This document shows, in pieces, positions 1 through 9,968 of a stretch of 64,000 nucleotides of DNA. This DNA is from Glaciecola sp. 33A. GTDB lineage: Bacteria; Pseudomonadota; Gammaproteobacteria; Enterobacterales; Alteromonadaceae. Where the stretch lies: the NCBI RefSeq assembly GCF_002836745.1, contig NZ_PJAR01000030.1:21140-85139 (forward strand), in the 5' to 3' direction. A program made the position numbers and the translations under genes. Numbering within the stretch: position 1 is the stretch's first letter; each line of letters opens with the position of its first letter. Under the pieces are notes generated by a model that was not told where the DNA came from, did not search any database, and was given only the letters and a program-made list of their open reading frames with translations.

Positions 1-626
1 CCCCACTTGTCACTGGCGTAGGCAAGGGCAGATTAATATTTGCAATGGATGCAACAGCAAGTCGTGAGCACTGTTGGGATATGGCTAGTCAACAACATGC
101 AGCTATGTTTGCTGAAGCAGACAAAGTAAGTGCGCTCAGTGTGCAGCTTTGTTACTACCGAGGGATGGGGGAGTTTAAAGCGCTTCCTTGGACACGCGGC
201 GCCGATGAAATCAAACAAGCCTTGCTTTCGGTACGCTGCTTGGCTGGACAAACACAGATCGCCAAAGTGTTATCGCATGCATTGAGTGAAACTCGCACAA
301 GCAAAGTAAACGCACTGGTATTTGTCGGTGATTGTATTGAAGAAGACCCAGATTTACTTGGAACCTTGGCAGGTAAGTTAGGAATACTTAATTTACCTTT
401 ATTTATTTTTCAAGAAGGAAACAATCCTCAAGTCGGAAATATCTTCTCACAGCTAGCGACATTGAGTGGAGGAGCATATTGTCAGTTTGATCAAGGCAGT
501 GCCAAACAGTTAGGTCAGTTGTTGGCCGCGGTTGCGGTATATGCAGCGGGCGGTAAACCCGCTTTGAAAAGTAATTTATTGAGCATGGATGCGAGCGTGC
601 AACATTTATTGCAGCAGCTAAAGTAA
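1..626 (+). CDS. VWA domain protein, 5' end outside window
   Basis: The reading frame is open from the first complete codon (base 3) to a stop at 624-626, so the true start lies left of the window; the ATG at base 45 sits inside a conserved motif and is not the start. The visible part begins with a beta strand leading into DATASR, a MIDAS-like metal site of von Willebrand A domains (DxTxSR in place of the usual DxSxS). A later strand, ALVFVGDCIEE, matches another VWA core strand. No signal peptide or membrane segment is visible in the part present. A DnaJ-like gene follows 114 bases downstream on the same strand, which suggests a shared chaperone-type role. The specific function is unknown. 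Confidence 0.7.
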   Translation, partial: PLVTGVGKGRLIFAMDATASREHCWDMASQQHAAMFAEADKVSALSVQLCYYRGMGEFKALPWTRGADEIKQALLSVRCLAGQTQIAKVLSHALSETRTSKVNALVFVGDCIEEDPDLLGTLAGKLGILNLPLFIFQEGNNPQVGNIFSQLATLSGGAYCQFDQGSAKQLGQLLAAVAVYAAGGKPALKSNLLSMDASVQHLLQQLK

Positions 627-740
627 CCATAATTAGATAGCGGCCCGTAATCTAAATGTTTAAATGCAAATATCAATACCGTGAAATAAAGGATGATAGG
701 CTTTACGGCTTAACTGATACCTCAAATAAGTGAAAACTCT

Positions 741-1502
741 ATGTTAGGACTTGTTGTTTTAATAGTGGTTATTATCATCGGCTATATCGCGGTGGGATAT
801 ATACGACCGCTTAAGCGAGCACAAATAAAGAAAGTTGGCGCGAAAGCAGGCGCACTCGCGTTTATCGCGATTCTGCTCTTGCTAACGATCACCGGAAAGC
901 TTTATATTTTGGCGGCACTGGGAACAGCGTTAGTTCTATTTGCTAAACGCTTGTTTCCATTTCTACGTTATTTCCCATTTTTAAAAGGACTTTACCAGAA
1001 GGCTAAAGTAAAACAAAGTTCGGGTTCACCTCAGCATTCTACAATTGAAACCAGCTTGCTCAAAATGACTCTTGATCACGAAAGTGGCAATGTAGATGGC
1101 GAATTGCTGGCTACGGATAACAAGGGCAAATATCTGTCTGAGTTAAGTCTGTCAGAGTTAGTCTCTCTGTATGACCTAGCAGATAAGCAATATCCTGATT
1201 CTATTGAAGTTTTAGCCGCCTATCTTGATCGCAAGTATGGTTCTGACTGGCACGAAGCTGCTAATGCCGGAAACTATTCAGGGGATAGTGAACAAAACTC
1301 TCGGGGAAGAGACAGCGTTGAGATGACGGCAATTGAAGCTTATGCGGTACTCGGCCTTAATGATAACGCAACGGATGAGGAGGTTATCGCAGCTCACCGC
1401 AAACTGATGCTAAAGCTCCATCCTGATCGGGGAGGCAGCAATTATTTGGCAGCAAAAATAAATCAGGCCAAGAATTTACTTGTAAGCAGCAAGGACAAGT
1501 AA
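741..1502 (+). CDS. Membrane-anchored DnaJ-domain protein
   Basis: The 253-residue protein has two hydrophobic segments near the N terminus (about residues 1-22 and 38-65), a basic linker, a middle segment, and a C-terminal J domain (about residues 192-253) with the diagnostic HPD at 227-229 followed by RGGS. The HPD loop stimulates the ATPase of a DnaK-type partner, so this is likely a membrane-tethered co-chaperone. The architecture (membrane anchor, C-terminal J domain, no zinc fingers) resembles DjlA-like or Tim14-like proteins rather than DnaJ itself. The client is unknown. It follows the VWA gene and may be co-transcribed with it. Confidence 0.8.
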   Translation: MLGLVVLIVVIIIGYIAVGYIRPLKRAQIKKVGAKAGALAFIAILLLLTITGKLYILAALGTALVLFAKRLFPFLRYFPFLKGLYQKAKVKQSSGSPQHSTIETSLLKMTLDHESGNVDGELLATDNKGKYLSELSLSELVSLYDLADKQYPDSIEVLAAYLDRKYGSDWHEAANAGNYSGDSEQNSRGRDSVEMTAIEAYAVLGLNDNATDEEVIAAHRKLMLKLHPDRGGSNYLAAKINQAKNLLVSSKDK

Positions 1503-1544
1503 ACTTTGAATAGATTGGCTTGGTGTCAGTTTACCAATGCTGTC

Positions 1545-1562
1545 ATGTCGATGTCGATGTCG
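1545..1562. repeat. Three tandem ATGTCG units
   Basis: Three exact 6-bp copies lie between the convergent dnaJ-like and SDR genes. They are too short to assign a role and may be replication slippage. Confidence 0.5.
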
Positions 1563-1590
1563 ACCTAGAAACAGTTGAAGGGATCTTATA

Positions 1591-2400
1591 CTAGCGAAGC
1601 GGAATTTTGAGGCAATCTTCGCTGGCATCGCCCAACTCTGTGCCGCCATCTACTGTCATAATCGACCCATTTATATACCGACCCATATCACTAGCGAGAT
1701 AGATTGCCGCATCGGCTATATCTTTGGTTTCGCCAAATCGTTTGCTAGCAATCTTAGCAGACATTGCCGCTTTCGCCTCTGGAGTAGGGGCTAAGCGCTC
1801 TGCGCCCTCAGTTCCATTAATGGGGCCTGGTGAAATACCATTGACCGTGATGCCAGATGCGCCCCATTCAACAGCTAAGCATTTAATCATCATATTGATA
1901 CCTGCTTTTGCTGCGCAAACGTGAACCTGAAAGGGCATTACAGTGACTGCTTGAGGAGCAGTGATCGCGATAAGTGATGCGCCTTTGTTTATATGATTAA
2001 AGCCTAGGTGGAACACGTTATATGTACCTAGAAGGTCAATATCGATGACAGTCTTAAAGCCTTTTGGTGAGATCCCTAAGGCAGGTGCTGGAAAATTGCC
2101 TGCCGCACCGGAGATTAGACAGTCAATCTTGCCAAGTTGCGCGACACATGACTGTAAAGCGTTCTCAACTTGTTCCGGATCCCTAACGTCAGCGGTCAGC
2201 GCAATGGCACTGTGTCCGTTAATGCTTTTAACACTTTCTGTAATCTCTTGAGCTGCTGCTAGGGCTTTATCTGAGTTTCGGCCCAGTACTGCGATCTTCG
2301 CACCCACTGCTGCCATGCCCTTGGCTATACCTAAATTAATACCACTGGTGCCGCCTGCAATAAAAACAACTTTGTCTTTTAGTGTTGACTGATCAAACAT
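1591..2400 (-). CDS. SDR oxidoreductase, 2,4-dienoyl-CoA reductase-like
   Basis: A 269-residue classical-length short-chain dehydrogenase. The N-terminal Rossmann fold shows GGTSGINLGIA at about residues 16-26 and a LGRN segment typical of NADP binding. The C-terminal half carries NGISPGPINGTEGAERL, which resembles the PGPI.GTEG signature of peroxisomal-type 2,4-dienoyl-CoA reductases (DECR2). The usual YxxxK tyrosine is absent (the segment reads HVCAAKAG), as is normal in dienoyl-CoA reductases. The likely role is NADPH-dependent reduction of unsaturated acyl-CoA during fatty acid oxidation. The exact substrate is inferred from family resemblance. It is transcribed alone, convergent with the dnaJ-like gene. 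Confidence 0.75.
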   Translation of the reverse strand: MFDQSTLKDKVVFIAGGTSGINLGIAKGMAAVGAKIAVLGRNSDKALAAAQEITESVKSINGHSAIALTADVRDPEQVENALQSCVAQLGKIDCLISGAAGNFPAPALGISPKGFKTVIDIDLLGTYNVFHLGFNHINKGASLIAITAPQAVTVMPFQVHVCAAKAGINMMIKCLAVEWGASGITVNGISPGPINGTEGAERLAPTPEAKAAMSAKIASKRFGETKDIADAAIYLASDMGRYINGSIMTVDGGTELGDASEDCLKIPLR

Positions 2401-2556
2401 ATTGATTTGCTCCTTTGTACGGCAATTTTAAATTGTACTCTTACTGACCTTGCGTCAATGATTTTCTAGCGTAGCGAAATAATAATAGTAAAGGCTATAC
2501 TCAGTCTCTGCAACTAACGTTTGTTTTTTAGTGCTAGGTATAGGCATCCTTATAGT

Positions 2557-3204
2557 TTACGCTTTGCCGTCTAGTTTAACTAACTTTGCCGCGCTTAATA
2601 CCAGAGCAGCAGATGGGCGCACAGTAAAGTCAGGGTTAACATAGTTAAACTGTACCGTTCCAGTTTCATCTAGAATGAAAATAGCAGGTGCTGGTAATAC
2701 CGCTCTTTGTGTTTTATCCGCGGTGAGCTCAACATTCATGCGGTCTTTGTAAAGCTTACGAGTATCGTTAGGAACATAGTAAGCGACACCAAAGCCACGG
2801 ATAGCGGCCAAGCTTTCATCAGAAATTAAGGCAATGGCGAACTCAGTTTGCAGTTTTTGTGTTTGTAGCTTTTCTGGTGACTCAGGAGATATTGCCAATA
2901 GTTGATAACCCTCGTCTATCAAGTCTTGCTCAATTAACCTTAACTCGGCTAATTGTCGACTGCAATAAGGACACCATCCACCTCGGTAAAAGATAAGCAC
3001 GGTTGGTTTTTGCATAAGCAAAGCTTGCAAACTTACGCGAGAACCATCCGCTGTTTTCACAGTCACATTGGGCGCTGCTGAACCGTTGAGTAGGGGCGTT
3101 ACATCTTCAACTTTGTCTGCAATAACAGTTCTATCTAAAGCTAAGGCTGATGATGACACTGCGGCCGTAAGTGCAAATGCGGCTAACAATAACCATTTTT
3201 TCAT
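2557..3204 (-). CDS. Periplasmic peroxiredoxin-like (AhpC/TSA) protein
   Basis: The 215-residue protein starts with a clear Sec signal peptide (MKKWLLLAAFALTAAVSSSALA) and continues into a thioredoxin fold of the AhpC/TSA type. The active-site stretch GGWCPYC has cysteines at residues 78 and 81, a CxxC pair as in thioredoxins and some peroxiredoxin-like proteins. The C-terminal part includes a FILDETGTVQF segment typical of the fold. It probably reduces peroxides or disulfides in the periplasm. A single-gene unit; its reductant is unknown. Confidence 0.8.
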   Translation of the reverse strand: MKKWLLLAAFALTAAVSSSALALDRTVIADKVEDVTPLLNGSAAPNVTVKTADGSRVSLQALLMQKPTVLIFYRGGWCPYCSRQLAELRLIEQDLIDEGYQLLAISPESPEKLQTQKLQTEFAIALISDESLAAIRGFGVAYYVPNDTRKLYKDRMNVELTADKTQRAVLPAPAIFILDETGTVQFNYVNPDFTVRPSAALVLSAAKLVKLDGKA

Positions 3205-3431
3205 GTTAATTCCTTTTTTATCAAATTCGATTAAATAAATTTAATAGGGTGAGTTGGTTTTAAGTTGCGTATTCAAATCATCGATCAATATTAGACCAAT
3301 CGAAAATAAGGTTCATTTATTCACTACAACAGACCAAGCCAACACACAAATCATTTCATAAAAATCAGCCTCTTTTTGAAGTTACTTTTTAAGCGATATT
3401 TAGGAGCTCAGCAGACGACGGATTTTTAGTA

Positions 3432-4124
3432 CTATCTTGAAAACTGTAGCGCTTTCCACCAACTCTCATCTGCTTGTATGTGGCCGACGTTATCGATATA
3501 TGGGAAAGGAAGGTGTCGACGCTGACATTCTTTAAAAAGAACAGGAAAGCCGCCTTTGAATAAAGTGATTTGGCATTCTTGTTCATCCAAACTTTGGGTA
3601 TCATACATACCAGCTGCTTGGCGCTGACCCTGAGCTTCATACATCACTATTGCGGCTGCCACAGATACATTCAAAGATTGTACCATTCCGACCATAGGCA
3701 CAATGATAGAATGGTCGGCTAATGCAATTGCATCTGCTGTGGCACCTGTCTTTTCTTGGCCTAACAATACAACCGTAGGTTTAGTGTAGTCAATGTCACG
3801 AAAATCACACGCGTTGTCATCTAAGTGGGTGACTAAGACTTGCATACCCTGCTCTTTAAAATGACCGATTGCCTGTTGAATAGTATTGTGAAGTTGGGTT
3901 TTCACCCAAACATCACTGCCCATTGCCGTGCACTTTCGTAGGTTTTCAGCTTCATTCCATACGGCGTGAACTTTGTGAACACCGACAGCGTCACATGTGC
4001 GAATAACGGCAGAAACGTTGTGCGCTTTGGTCACCTCTTCCAAACAGACAGTGAGATCCGGTTGTCTCATTTTTAGTAATTGGCGAATACGAGTATAACG
4101 TTCCATCGACATGCTTTGATTCAT
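3432..4124 (-). CDS. trmH: tRNA (guanosine(18)-2'-O)-methyltransferase TrmH
   Basis: At 230 residues it has the length of E. coli TrmH. It shows the SPOUT-class knot motifs: AHNVSAVIRTCDAVGV near the N terminus, VLLGQEKTGAT in the middle (SAM-binding loop) and VPMVGMVQSLNVSVAAAI near the knot. It methylates the 2'-O of G18 in the tRNA D loop using SAM. The ATG at 4124 has GGAG a few bases upstream. It lies in the spoT cluster as in enterobacteria (gmk-rpoZ-spoT-trmH), but with a ridA-family gene inserted before it and no recG after it. Confidence 0.93.
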   Translation of the reverse strand: MNQSMSMERYTRIRQLLKMRQPDLTVCLEEVTKAHNVSAVIRTCDAVGVHKVHAVWNEAENLRKCTAMGSDVWVKTQLHNTIQQAIGHFKEQGMQVLVTHLDDNACDFRDIDYTKPTVVLLGQEKTGATADAIALADHSIIVPMVGMVQSLNVSVAAAIVMYEAQGQRQAAGMYDTQSLDEQECQITLFKGGFPVLFKECQRRHLPFPYIDNVGHIQADESWWKALQFSR

Positions 4125-4141
4125 ATTGATGTCTCCAAGCG

Positions 4142-4528
4142 CTATTCGGGTAGCACCATTACGCCATCAATCTCGATTTGTGCACCTTTGGGCAATTGGG
4201 ATACACCAATCGCTGCGCGCGCTGGATAAGGCTGCTTGAAGTACTTGGCCATAATTTGATTAACAGTGGCGAAGTGACCTAGGTCGATTAGAAATATATT
4301 AACCTTGACCAGGTGCGATGTGTCGCCACCCGCTGCGTTACATACTGCTTTCAAATTTTCGAACACTTGCACAGCTTGCTCAGCAAAGTCGTCTGAAACC
4401 AAAGCCATGGTGCTCGGCACCAGTGGAATTTGGCCTGATAGATATACAGTTGTACCTGCTTTTACTGCTTGACTGTAAGTGCCTATAGCGGCAGGTGCAT
4501 CGTCGGTCTGAATAATAGACTTAGACAT
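4142..4528 (-). CDS. ridA: RidA-family enamine/imine deaminase
   Basis: A 128-residue protein of standard RidA (YjgF/YER057c/UK114) length. It begins with the family strand SGQIPLVP and ends with [22 protein letters not shown], which carries the conserved arginine that binds the substrate carboxylate. RidA proteins hydrolyse reactive enamines and imines such as 2-aminoacrylate from PLP enzymes. AGGAAG precedes the ATG. It sits 22 bases after spoT and 17 bases before trmH, so the three are probably one transcript. Confidence 0.92.
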   Translation of the reverse strand: MSKSIIQTDDAPAAIGTYSQAVKAGTTVYLSGQIPLVPSTMALVSDDFAEQAVQVFENLKAVCNAAGGDTSHLVKVNIFLIDLGHFATVNQIMAKYFKQPYPARAAIGVSQLPKGAQIEIDGVMVLPE

Positions 4529-4550
4529 TTATCTTCCTTTTTTAAATGAG

Positions 4551-6662
4551 TTATTTTTGTTTGTATTGACTGTGCCGCGATACTTTTTGAAGTTCAGGCA
4601 GGGCTCGAATTTTACGCATAATTTTGGCAAGGTGAACTCGATTTTTGGTCGTGAGTTCAATATCGATGACATAGATACTATTTTCACGTTCTTCAGTTTG
4701 TAAATTAATAATACTCGAGTCGCAGCTCACAATAGTACTAGTTAACGCTGCTAGTGTACCTTGATGGTTGAACAGCTCTAAACGCAATGCTGCTTTAAAC
4801 TCACCTTGCGGTACATCGTCCCATTCCATCGGCAATACCCGCTGTGGCTCCTCTCGACTGAGCTTACGAATATTAGTACAACCCGTTTGATGGATAACAA
4901 TGCCACGACCCGGTGATAAAATAGCAACCACTTCGTCACCGGGAATAGGATGACAACAACGTGAGAAATGCACCAATAACCCCTCTGTACCGCGTATTGC
5001 GACATGCGATTTTTTCTCAGAAAGGCTAGGATTTTCACCGACTAAACGTCTGGCAACAATTGCACTTAATTCATTGCCCATGCCAATATTAGTTAACAAA
5101 TCCTCAAAGCTGTCACACTTAGTTTCTTCCACTACTCGTTCAATATCAGCAGGAGAGATTTCATCTAACTTAATAGTGCCTAAAGCATGACGCAGTAAAC
5201 GGTTACCCATACTTACCGCATCTTCAGATTGTTGGCGTTTTAGGAAGTGACGAATATTACTACGAGCACGCGCACTCACGACGAAGTTTAGCCAGTTTGC
5301 GTTAGGCTTGGCTCTGGGCGACGTAATAATTTCGATGCTTTGACCGTTTTCCAAGGGCTTACTCAAGGAGTAGTTTCGACGCTCCACCCTTGCACCAACA
5401 CAAGTATTACCTACATCAGAATGCACAGCGTAAGCAAAATCAACGGCAGTTGCACCCATCGGCAGCTCAACAATTGTGCCTTTGGGTGTAAATACATAAA
5501 TTTCTTCAGGGAATAAATCAGACTTTACACTCTCAATAAATTCAGCAGATGTGCTAGAGCGCAATTGCAGTTCGGTTAACGACTGGATCCATTGATTTGC
5601 TCTAAGTTGCGCGGTCGTGCCTTTATCAGCAGATTTTTTATATAACCAATGCGCGGCGACACCTTTGTCAGCCATGTGGTCCATTTCTGCAGTACGAATT
5701 TGTACTTCAACCGGAATACCGTGCGGTCCGATTAATGACGTATGCAACGATTGATAACCGTTAGTACGCGGAATAGCGATATAGTCTTTGAAACGATTTT
5801 CGATCGGTTTATACATGCCATGCATAGCACCTAAAACGCGGTAACAATTGTCTATATTTTCTACAACCACTCGAAAAGCATAAATGTCCATGACTTCGGT
5901 AAACGACAGCTCTTTGTTTTTCATCTTTTGATAGATGCTATAAAGATGCTTTTCACGGCCTAGCACCGTGCCACTGATACCGGATAACTCAAGACGTTGA
6001 ACCAGTTCATTTTGGGTTTTTTCAATTATCGCTTTGCGATTCCCTCGCGCTTGGTTAACTGCAGAGCGCAATGCCCGATGACGCATTGGGTACATGGCTT
6101 GAAAACCAAGATCTTCGAGCTCATTTTTTATATCGTGAATACCTAAACGATGCGCCAAGGGTGAATAAATTTCGAGAGTTTCCAAGGCAATACGACGACG
6201 TTTATCCGGGCGAAGTGAGCCCAGCGTTCGCATGTTATGCGTGCGGTCAGCTAGCTTAATCAAGATAACTCTAATATCTTGTACCATCGCCATTAACATC
6301 TTACGAAAGTTCTCAGCCTGCGCTTCTTGTTTGCTGCCAAATTTGAGCTTATCTAACTTACTCACACCTTCAACTAATTCGGCAACCGTTTCACCAAATG
6401 CAAGGCTTAAATCTTCTTTGCTGTAGTGCGTATCTTCAATGACATCATGCAGTAATGCTGCCATTAACGTCTCGTAGTCGAGATCCATATCGGCAAGAAT
6501 ACCGGCAACAGCAACTGGATGAGTGATGTAAGGATCACCACTACTGCGCGTCTGACCGTCGTGAGCGTCACGCGCAAGCACATAAGCCGCTTGAATATAC
6601 TCGACTTGATCTTGTGGTAAGTATTTACTTACCTTTGTTTTTAAACCTTCAAATAGATACAC
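4551..6662 (-). CDS. spoT: Bifunctional (p)ppGpp synthase/hydrolase SpoT
   Basis: The 703-residue protein has the full RelA/SpoT layout. The N-terminal HD hydrolase has HPVAVAGIL, ALLHDVIEDT and LADRTHNMRTL intact, so hydrolase activity is expected. The synthetase domain contains YSIYQKMK, DIYAFRV and NGYQSLHT, followed by VEVQIRT. A TGS domain (IYVFTPKG) and a C-terminal ACT domain follow. It makes and degrades the alarmone (p)ppGpp, linking starvation to transcription. The start codon is GTG at 6660-6662; the protein start MYLFEGL matches enterobacterial SpoT, though I see no good Shine-Dalgarno. A terminator-like hairpin separates it from rpoZ upstream, so spoT may have its own promoter or depend on read-through. 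Confidence 0.96.
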   Translation of the reverse strand: MYLFEGLKTKVSKYLPQDQVEYIQAAYVLARDAHDGQTRSSGDPYITHPVAVAGILADMDLDYETLMAALLHDVIEDTHYSKEDLSLAFGETVAELVEGVSKLDKLKFGSKQEAQAENFRKMLMAMVQDIRVILIKLADRTHNMRTLGSLRPDKRRRIALETLEIYSPLAHRLGIHDIKNELEDLGFQAMYPMRHRALRSAVNQARGNRKAIIEKTQNELVQRLELSGISGTVLGREKHLYSIYQKMKNKELSFTEVMDIYAFRVVVENIDNCYRVLGAMHGMYKPIENRFKDYIAIPRTNGYQSLHTSLIGPHGIPVEVQIRTAEMDHMADKGVAAHWLYKKSADKGTTAQLRANQWIQSLTELQLRSSTSAEFIESVKSDLFPEEIYVFTPKGTIVELPMGATAVDFAYAVHSDVGNTCVGARVERRNYSLSKPLENGQSIEIITSPRAKPNANWLNFVVSARARSNIRHFLKRQQSEDAVSMGNRLLRHALGTIKLDEISPADIERVVEETKCDSFEDLLTNIGMGNELSAIVARRLVGENPSLSEKKSHVAIRGTEGLLVHFSRCCHPIPGDEVVAILSPGRGIVIHQTGCTNIRKLSREEPQRVLPMEWDDVPQGEFKAALRLELFNHQGTLAALTSTIVSCDSSIINLQTEERENSIYVIDIELTTKNRVHLAKIMRKIRALPELQKVSRHSQYKQK

Positions 6663-6728
6663 AGATACTAATTAAAAAATAAGAGTCAATATTGCTAGAA
6701 TACGGTTATTTTCGCGGTTTGCAAACGC

Positions 6729-6755
6729 AAAAACACCGATTTTCATCGGCGTTTT
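6729..6755. terminator. Bidirectional Rho-independent terminator
   Basis: CCGAT and ATCGG arms with a TTTC loop are flanked by AAAAC and GTTTT that also pair, giving a stem with a U-run on either strand. It lies after rpoZ and before spoT. Confidence 0.75.
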
Positions 6756-6842
6756 ATAATATATTTTTATTTTCAGATAAATAACGGAATTAAAGCGCTT
6801 GTTTGTTAAGCCTCAAAGGCAAAATAACGTCACGTTCGATTT

Positions 6843-7115
6843 TTAGTTATCTGAAAGAATGCTCGCTACAGAAGCAAACTCAGCAGCTTCTTGTTCACGC
6901 TGATCATGTAAGTCAGATTGTTCTACTGTTTTAGCAGTCACTAAACCTAACTCAATTTCACGAAGCGCAACTACCGTTGGCTTATCGTTACCGACATCTA
7001 CAAGAGGCTCTTTGCCTTCTGTAGCAAGTTGTCTCGCTCGGCGAGCTGCAACTAATACTAAATCGAATCTGTTACCAATTTGGTTTACAGCATCTTCAAC
7101 TGTTACACGTGCCAT
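6843..7115 (-). CDS. rpoZ: RNA polymerase omega subunit
   Basis: The 90-residue protein starts [20 protein letters not shown], the standard omega N terminus, and includes [14 protein letters not shown]. Omega helps fold the beta' subunit and forms part of a ppGpp-binding site on RNA polymerase. The frame stays open for 21 more codons upstream, but the ATG at 7115 has a GGAG ribosome site and matches the family start. It lies downstream of gmk and upstream of spoT in the conserved order. Confidence 0.95.
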   Translation of the reverse strand: MARVTVEDAVNQIGNRFDLVLVAARRARQLATEGKEPLVDVGNDKPTVVALREIELGLVTAKTVEQSDLHDQREQEAAEFASVASILSDN

Positions 7116-7220
7116 GTTGTGCTCCGATAAAATCAATAAGTATTTCAAAAAATGGTGGCGAAGTATACTGCATAACATTACTAAAGCATAGTCAATTCGT
7201 TTACTTCAGAGCCAATTCCT

Positions 7221-7892
7221 CTACTCTTTTGTTAATAAGCTGGGGAAAAGTGAACCGTATCTAATTTGTTGATTTTCTAAGCTGAGACGTTGAGCTGTAA
7301 TGATAGCCTCAAATTCTTTGTGCGCGATTGCTAAATTATCATTTACAATGACAAAATCGAATTCATTGAAGTGAGACATTTCTGACTGTGCTGCGGCCAT
7401 CCGTTTGGCAATAACTTGGTCAGAGTCCTGCCCACGACCTGACAATCTAGTTTGTAAGATGTGTATCGAAGGGGGTAAAATGAAAATTCCAATAACCCTT
7501 GGATTTTGCAGCTTGACTTGGCGCGCACCCTGCCAATCAATATCTAAAAATACATCAATACCCTGTTGAAGCTTATCGCTAATGGCGGCTTTGGACGTAC
7601 CATAATAGTTACCAAACACTTCAGCATGTTCATAGAAAGCGTCATTTTCAATCATGCCTTTAAACATTGCAGGATCCACGAAGTGATATTCAACTCCATT
7701 TTGCTCGCCCTTTCTGGGTGCCCTCGTGGTATGCGATACCGACAATTGCATAGCTTGTTTATGGCTAGACTTATTCAAAATTTCGTTGATTAACGTTGAC
7801 TTACCGGCACCAGATGGGGCCGCAACAATAAATAAGTTACCTAATTGTTGAGCCGATTCTTGGGGTATGTAAACAGATGTACTTTTGGGCAT
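7221..7892 (-). CDS. gmk: Guanylate kinase
   Basis: The 223-residue protein has the P-loop APSGAGKST, the GMP-binding stretch [21 protein letters not shown] and the later [12 protein letters not shown], all typical of guanylate kinase. It phosphorylates GMP to GDP with ATP. It is about 15 residues longer at the N terminus than E. coli Gmk, and no better internal start is evident. The gene is divergent from cyaY with roughly 90 bases between coding starts, and is followed by rpoZ. Confidence 0.95.
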   Translation of the reverse strand: MPKSTSVYIPQESAQQLGNLFIVAAPSGAGKSTLINEILNKSSHKQAMQLSVSHTTRAPRKGEQNGVEYHFVDPAMFKGMIENDAFYEHAEVFGNYYGTSKAAISDKLQQGIDVFLDIDWQGARQVKLQNPRVIGIFILPPSIHILQTRLSGRGQDSDQVIAKRMAAAQSEMSHFNEFDFVIVNDNLAIAHKEFEAIITAQRLSLENQQIRYGSLFPSLLTKE

Positions 7893-7982
7893 ATATAGGA
7901 ATTTTTGTTAATTAATAGTGCTACGATATTCAACAATGGTAGCATAAGCAAAAGTAAAGTGCGCAAATTGGAAAACCAAAAA

Positions 7983-8306
7983 ATGAAAGATGCGGATTAT
8001 CATGAATTAATAGACACGCTGTTTATTTCAATTGAAGAGGCCTTAGACATATGTGAAGTGGATATCGACTATGAAGGCGCTGGTGGGATCATGACCTTAA
8101 CAATGCTCAATCATACCAAGATCATTTTGAATAAACAGCCACCATTACAACAGCTTTGGGTCGCGACAAAATTTAACGGCCATCATTTCAATTACACCAA
8201 TGACGTATGGATCGACGAGCGCACAGGCGCCGAATTTTTTGCATTTTTCGATGAAGCAATCAGCAAACAAGCTGGCCAACCTGTAACGCTTAAGCTGCAA
8301 GGATAA
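7983..8306 (+). CDS. cyaY: Frataxin-like iron-sulfur protein CyaY
   Basis: The 107-residue protein matches E. coli CyaY in length. It has an acidic first helix (DADYHELIDTLFISIEEALD) and the core WVATKFNGHHFNY and W.D.RTG strands of frataxin. CyaY binds iron and modulates IscS during Fe-S cluster assembly. I chose the ATG at 7983 because it gives the family N terminus; the frame is open 26 codons further upstream. It leads an apparent operon (cyaY-esterase-hemCDXY) with a gap of 4 bases to the next gene. Confidence 0.92.
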   Translation: MKDADYHELIDTLFISIEEALDICEVDIDYEGAGGIMTLTMLNHTKIILNKQPPLQQLWVATKFNGHHFNYTNDVWIDERTGAEFFAFFDEAISKQAGQPVTLKLQG

Positions 8307-8310
8307 AATA

Positions 8311-8982
8311 ATGACTCAGGAATTATTACCTGGCGTGGAAATTCAGCCAAAAGGAGAGCATAAAGCCACTATTATTTGGCTACATGGCTTAGGTGATTCA
8401 GGTAATGGGTTTGCACCTATCGCTCCTGAACTTAAGTTACCCGACCAATTGGGTGTTAAATTTATCTTTCCTCACGCACCCATTCGGCCAGTTACCATTA
8501 ATAATGGAATGGAAATGCGCGCATGGTATGACATTAAATCGATGGATATGGATTCACGCGCAGATCTTGACGGTGTTGTTGATTCATCGCAACGCATTGA
8601 GCAGCTTATTCGTGCTGAAATAGCATCGGGAATTGATTCAAAAAAAATAATGCTCATTGGGTTTTCACAAGGTGGTGTAATTGCATTGCATTTGGGCGCC
8701 AGATTTACACATCCGATAGCAGGCATTGTGGCGTTGAGCACTTACATGTGTGCACCACAAAGTTTACTCGCGGAAAAATCTGTGGAGAATCAAAATACGC
8801 CTGTATTTTTTGCGCACGGTCAACAAGATGAAGTCGTTCCTTTATTTTTAGGTAATTCAGCGTTTCAAGTAATGAAAGAAAATGGCTACAATGTTGAGTG
8901 GAAAGAGTACATGATGCAACATAACGTGTGTATGCCTGAGATTGCTGACATTTCTACATTTATTCAAGCACAACTAGCTTAA
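8311..8982 (+). CDS. Carboxylesterase, phospholipase/acyl-thioesterase family
   Basis: A 223-residue alpha/beta hydrolase of the carboxylesterase II/acyl-protein thioesterase family (abhydrolase_2). The opening [12 protein letters not shown] forms the oxyanion region, GFSQGG holds the nucleophile Ser119, GQQDEVVP supplies the acid (about residue 173), and His in [10 protein letters not shown] (about 208) completes the triad. It hydrolyses short acyl esters or thioesters; the physiological substrate is unknown. It lies between cyaY and hemC in one tight transcript. Confidence 0.88.
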   Translation: MTQELLPGVEIQPKGEHKATIIWLHGLGDSGNGFAPIAPELKLPDQLGVKFIFPHAPIRPVTINNGMEMRAWYDIKSMDMDSRADLDGVVDSSQRIEQLIRAEIASGIDSKKIMLIGFSQGGVIALHLGARFTHPIAGIVALSTYMCAPQSLLAEKSVENQNTPVFFAHGQQDEVVPLFLGNSAFQVMKENGYNVEWKEYMMQHNVCMPEIADISTFIQAQLA

Positions 8983-8999
8983 AACAACAGACAGGTAAT

Positions 9000-9944
9000 A
9001 TGAGCACTAACAAATCTTCACAACGGGTTATTCGAATTGCCACTAGAAAAAGCGACCTTGCTATGTGGCAAGCTAAGTATGTGCAAGCAGCATTGCTTGA
9101 GCATCACCCGGAAGTAACGGTTGAGTTACTGCCTATGTCAACAACAGGCGATCGGATTTTAGATACACCGTTAGCGAAAATTGGTGGTAAAGGGTTATTT
9201 ATTAAAGAGCTAGAAATTGCCATGCAAAATGGTCAGGCTGATATTGCCGTTCACTCGATGAAAGACATACCCGTTGACTTCCCTGACGGTTTTGGCCTAC
9301 ACGCGATTTGTGAACGTGAGAATCCGTTTGACGCGTTTGTTTCAAATACGTTTGAATCAATTGATGCGCTTCCGCAAGGTGCGATTGTCGGTACATCTAG
9401 CTTACGCAGGCGATGCCAGTTGCGCGCATTTCGTGGCGATCTCGTTATTAAAGATTTACGTGGCAATGTAAATACTCGATTAGCGAAGTTGGATGCCGGT
9501 CAATATGACGCTATTATACTAGCCTCAGCAGGGTTGATACGCTTGGGTATGCGCGATCGTATACAGCAAGAAATTAATGCTGACATTAGCTTACCGGCTG
9601 TTGGTCAAGGTGCCGTGGGAATTGAGTGTCGCAATGACGATGCAGAACTCATCGCATTATTAGCCTCACTAAACCATGGCGCCACCGCAATACGCGTTAC
9701 AGCCGAACGCGCAATGAACGCAAGACTAGAAGGCGGTTGCCAAGTCCCTATTGGTAGTTACGCAGTCATCAATGGCAACTCGCTGTTATTACGCGGATTG
9801 GTCGGCACACCTGATGGCAAAACGATGTTGAAATCCCAAGCCCAAGGACCGTTAAACGATGCCAAAAAAATTGGTGAAGCAGTGGCAAGTGAATTGCTAG
9901 CAAAAGGCGCTAGGTCTATTTTGGATTCCTTATATAACGACTAA
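9000..9944 (+). CDS. hemC: Porphobilinogen deaminase
   Basis: The 314-residue protein has the HemC hallmarks: [14 protein letters not shown] at the N terminus, the cofactor and substrate arginines in [10 protein letters not shown], and [10 protein letters not shown], where Cys247 covalently holds the dipyrromethane cofactor. It polymerises four porphobilinogens to hydroxymethylbilane. It is followed 24 bases later by hemD. Confidence 0.97.
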   Translation: MSTNKSSQRVIRIATRKSDLAMWQAKYVQAALLEHHPEVTVELLPMSTTGDRILDTPLAKIGGKGLFIKELEIAMQNGQADIAVHSMKDIPVDFPDGFGLHAICERENPFDAFVSNTFESIDALPQGAIVGTSSLRRRCQLRAFRGDLVIKDLRGNVNTRLAKLDAGQYDAIILASAGLIRLGMRDRIQQEINADISLPAVGQGAVGIECRNDDAELIALLASLNHGATAIRVTAERAMNARLEGGCQVPIGSYAVINGNSLLLRGLVGTPDGKTMLKSQAQGPLNDAKKIGEAVASELLAKGARSILDSLYND

Positions 9945-9968
9945 ACAAACTCAGAGGCAATAGCAAAC

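Noticed and set aside
1591..2400. Missing YxxxK tyrosine in the SDR as a sign of inactivation
   Set aside because: Dienoyl-CoA reductases normally lack it, and the rest of the signature is intact.
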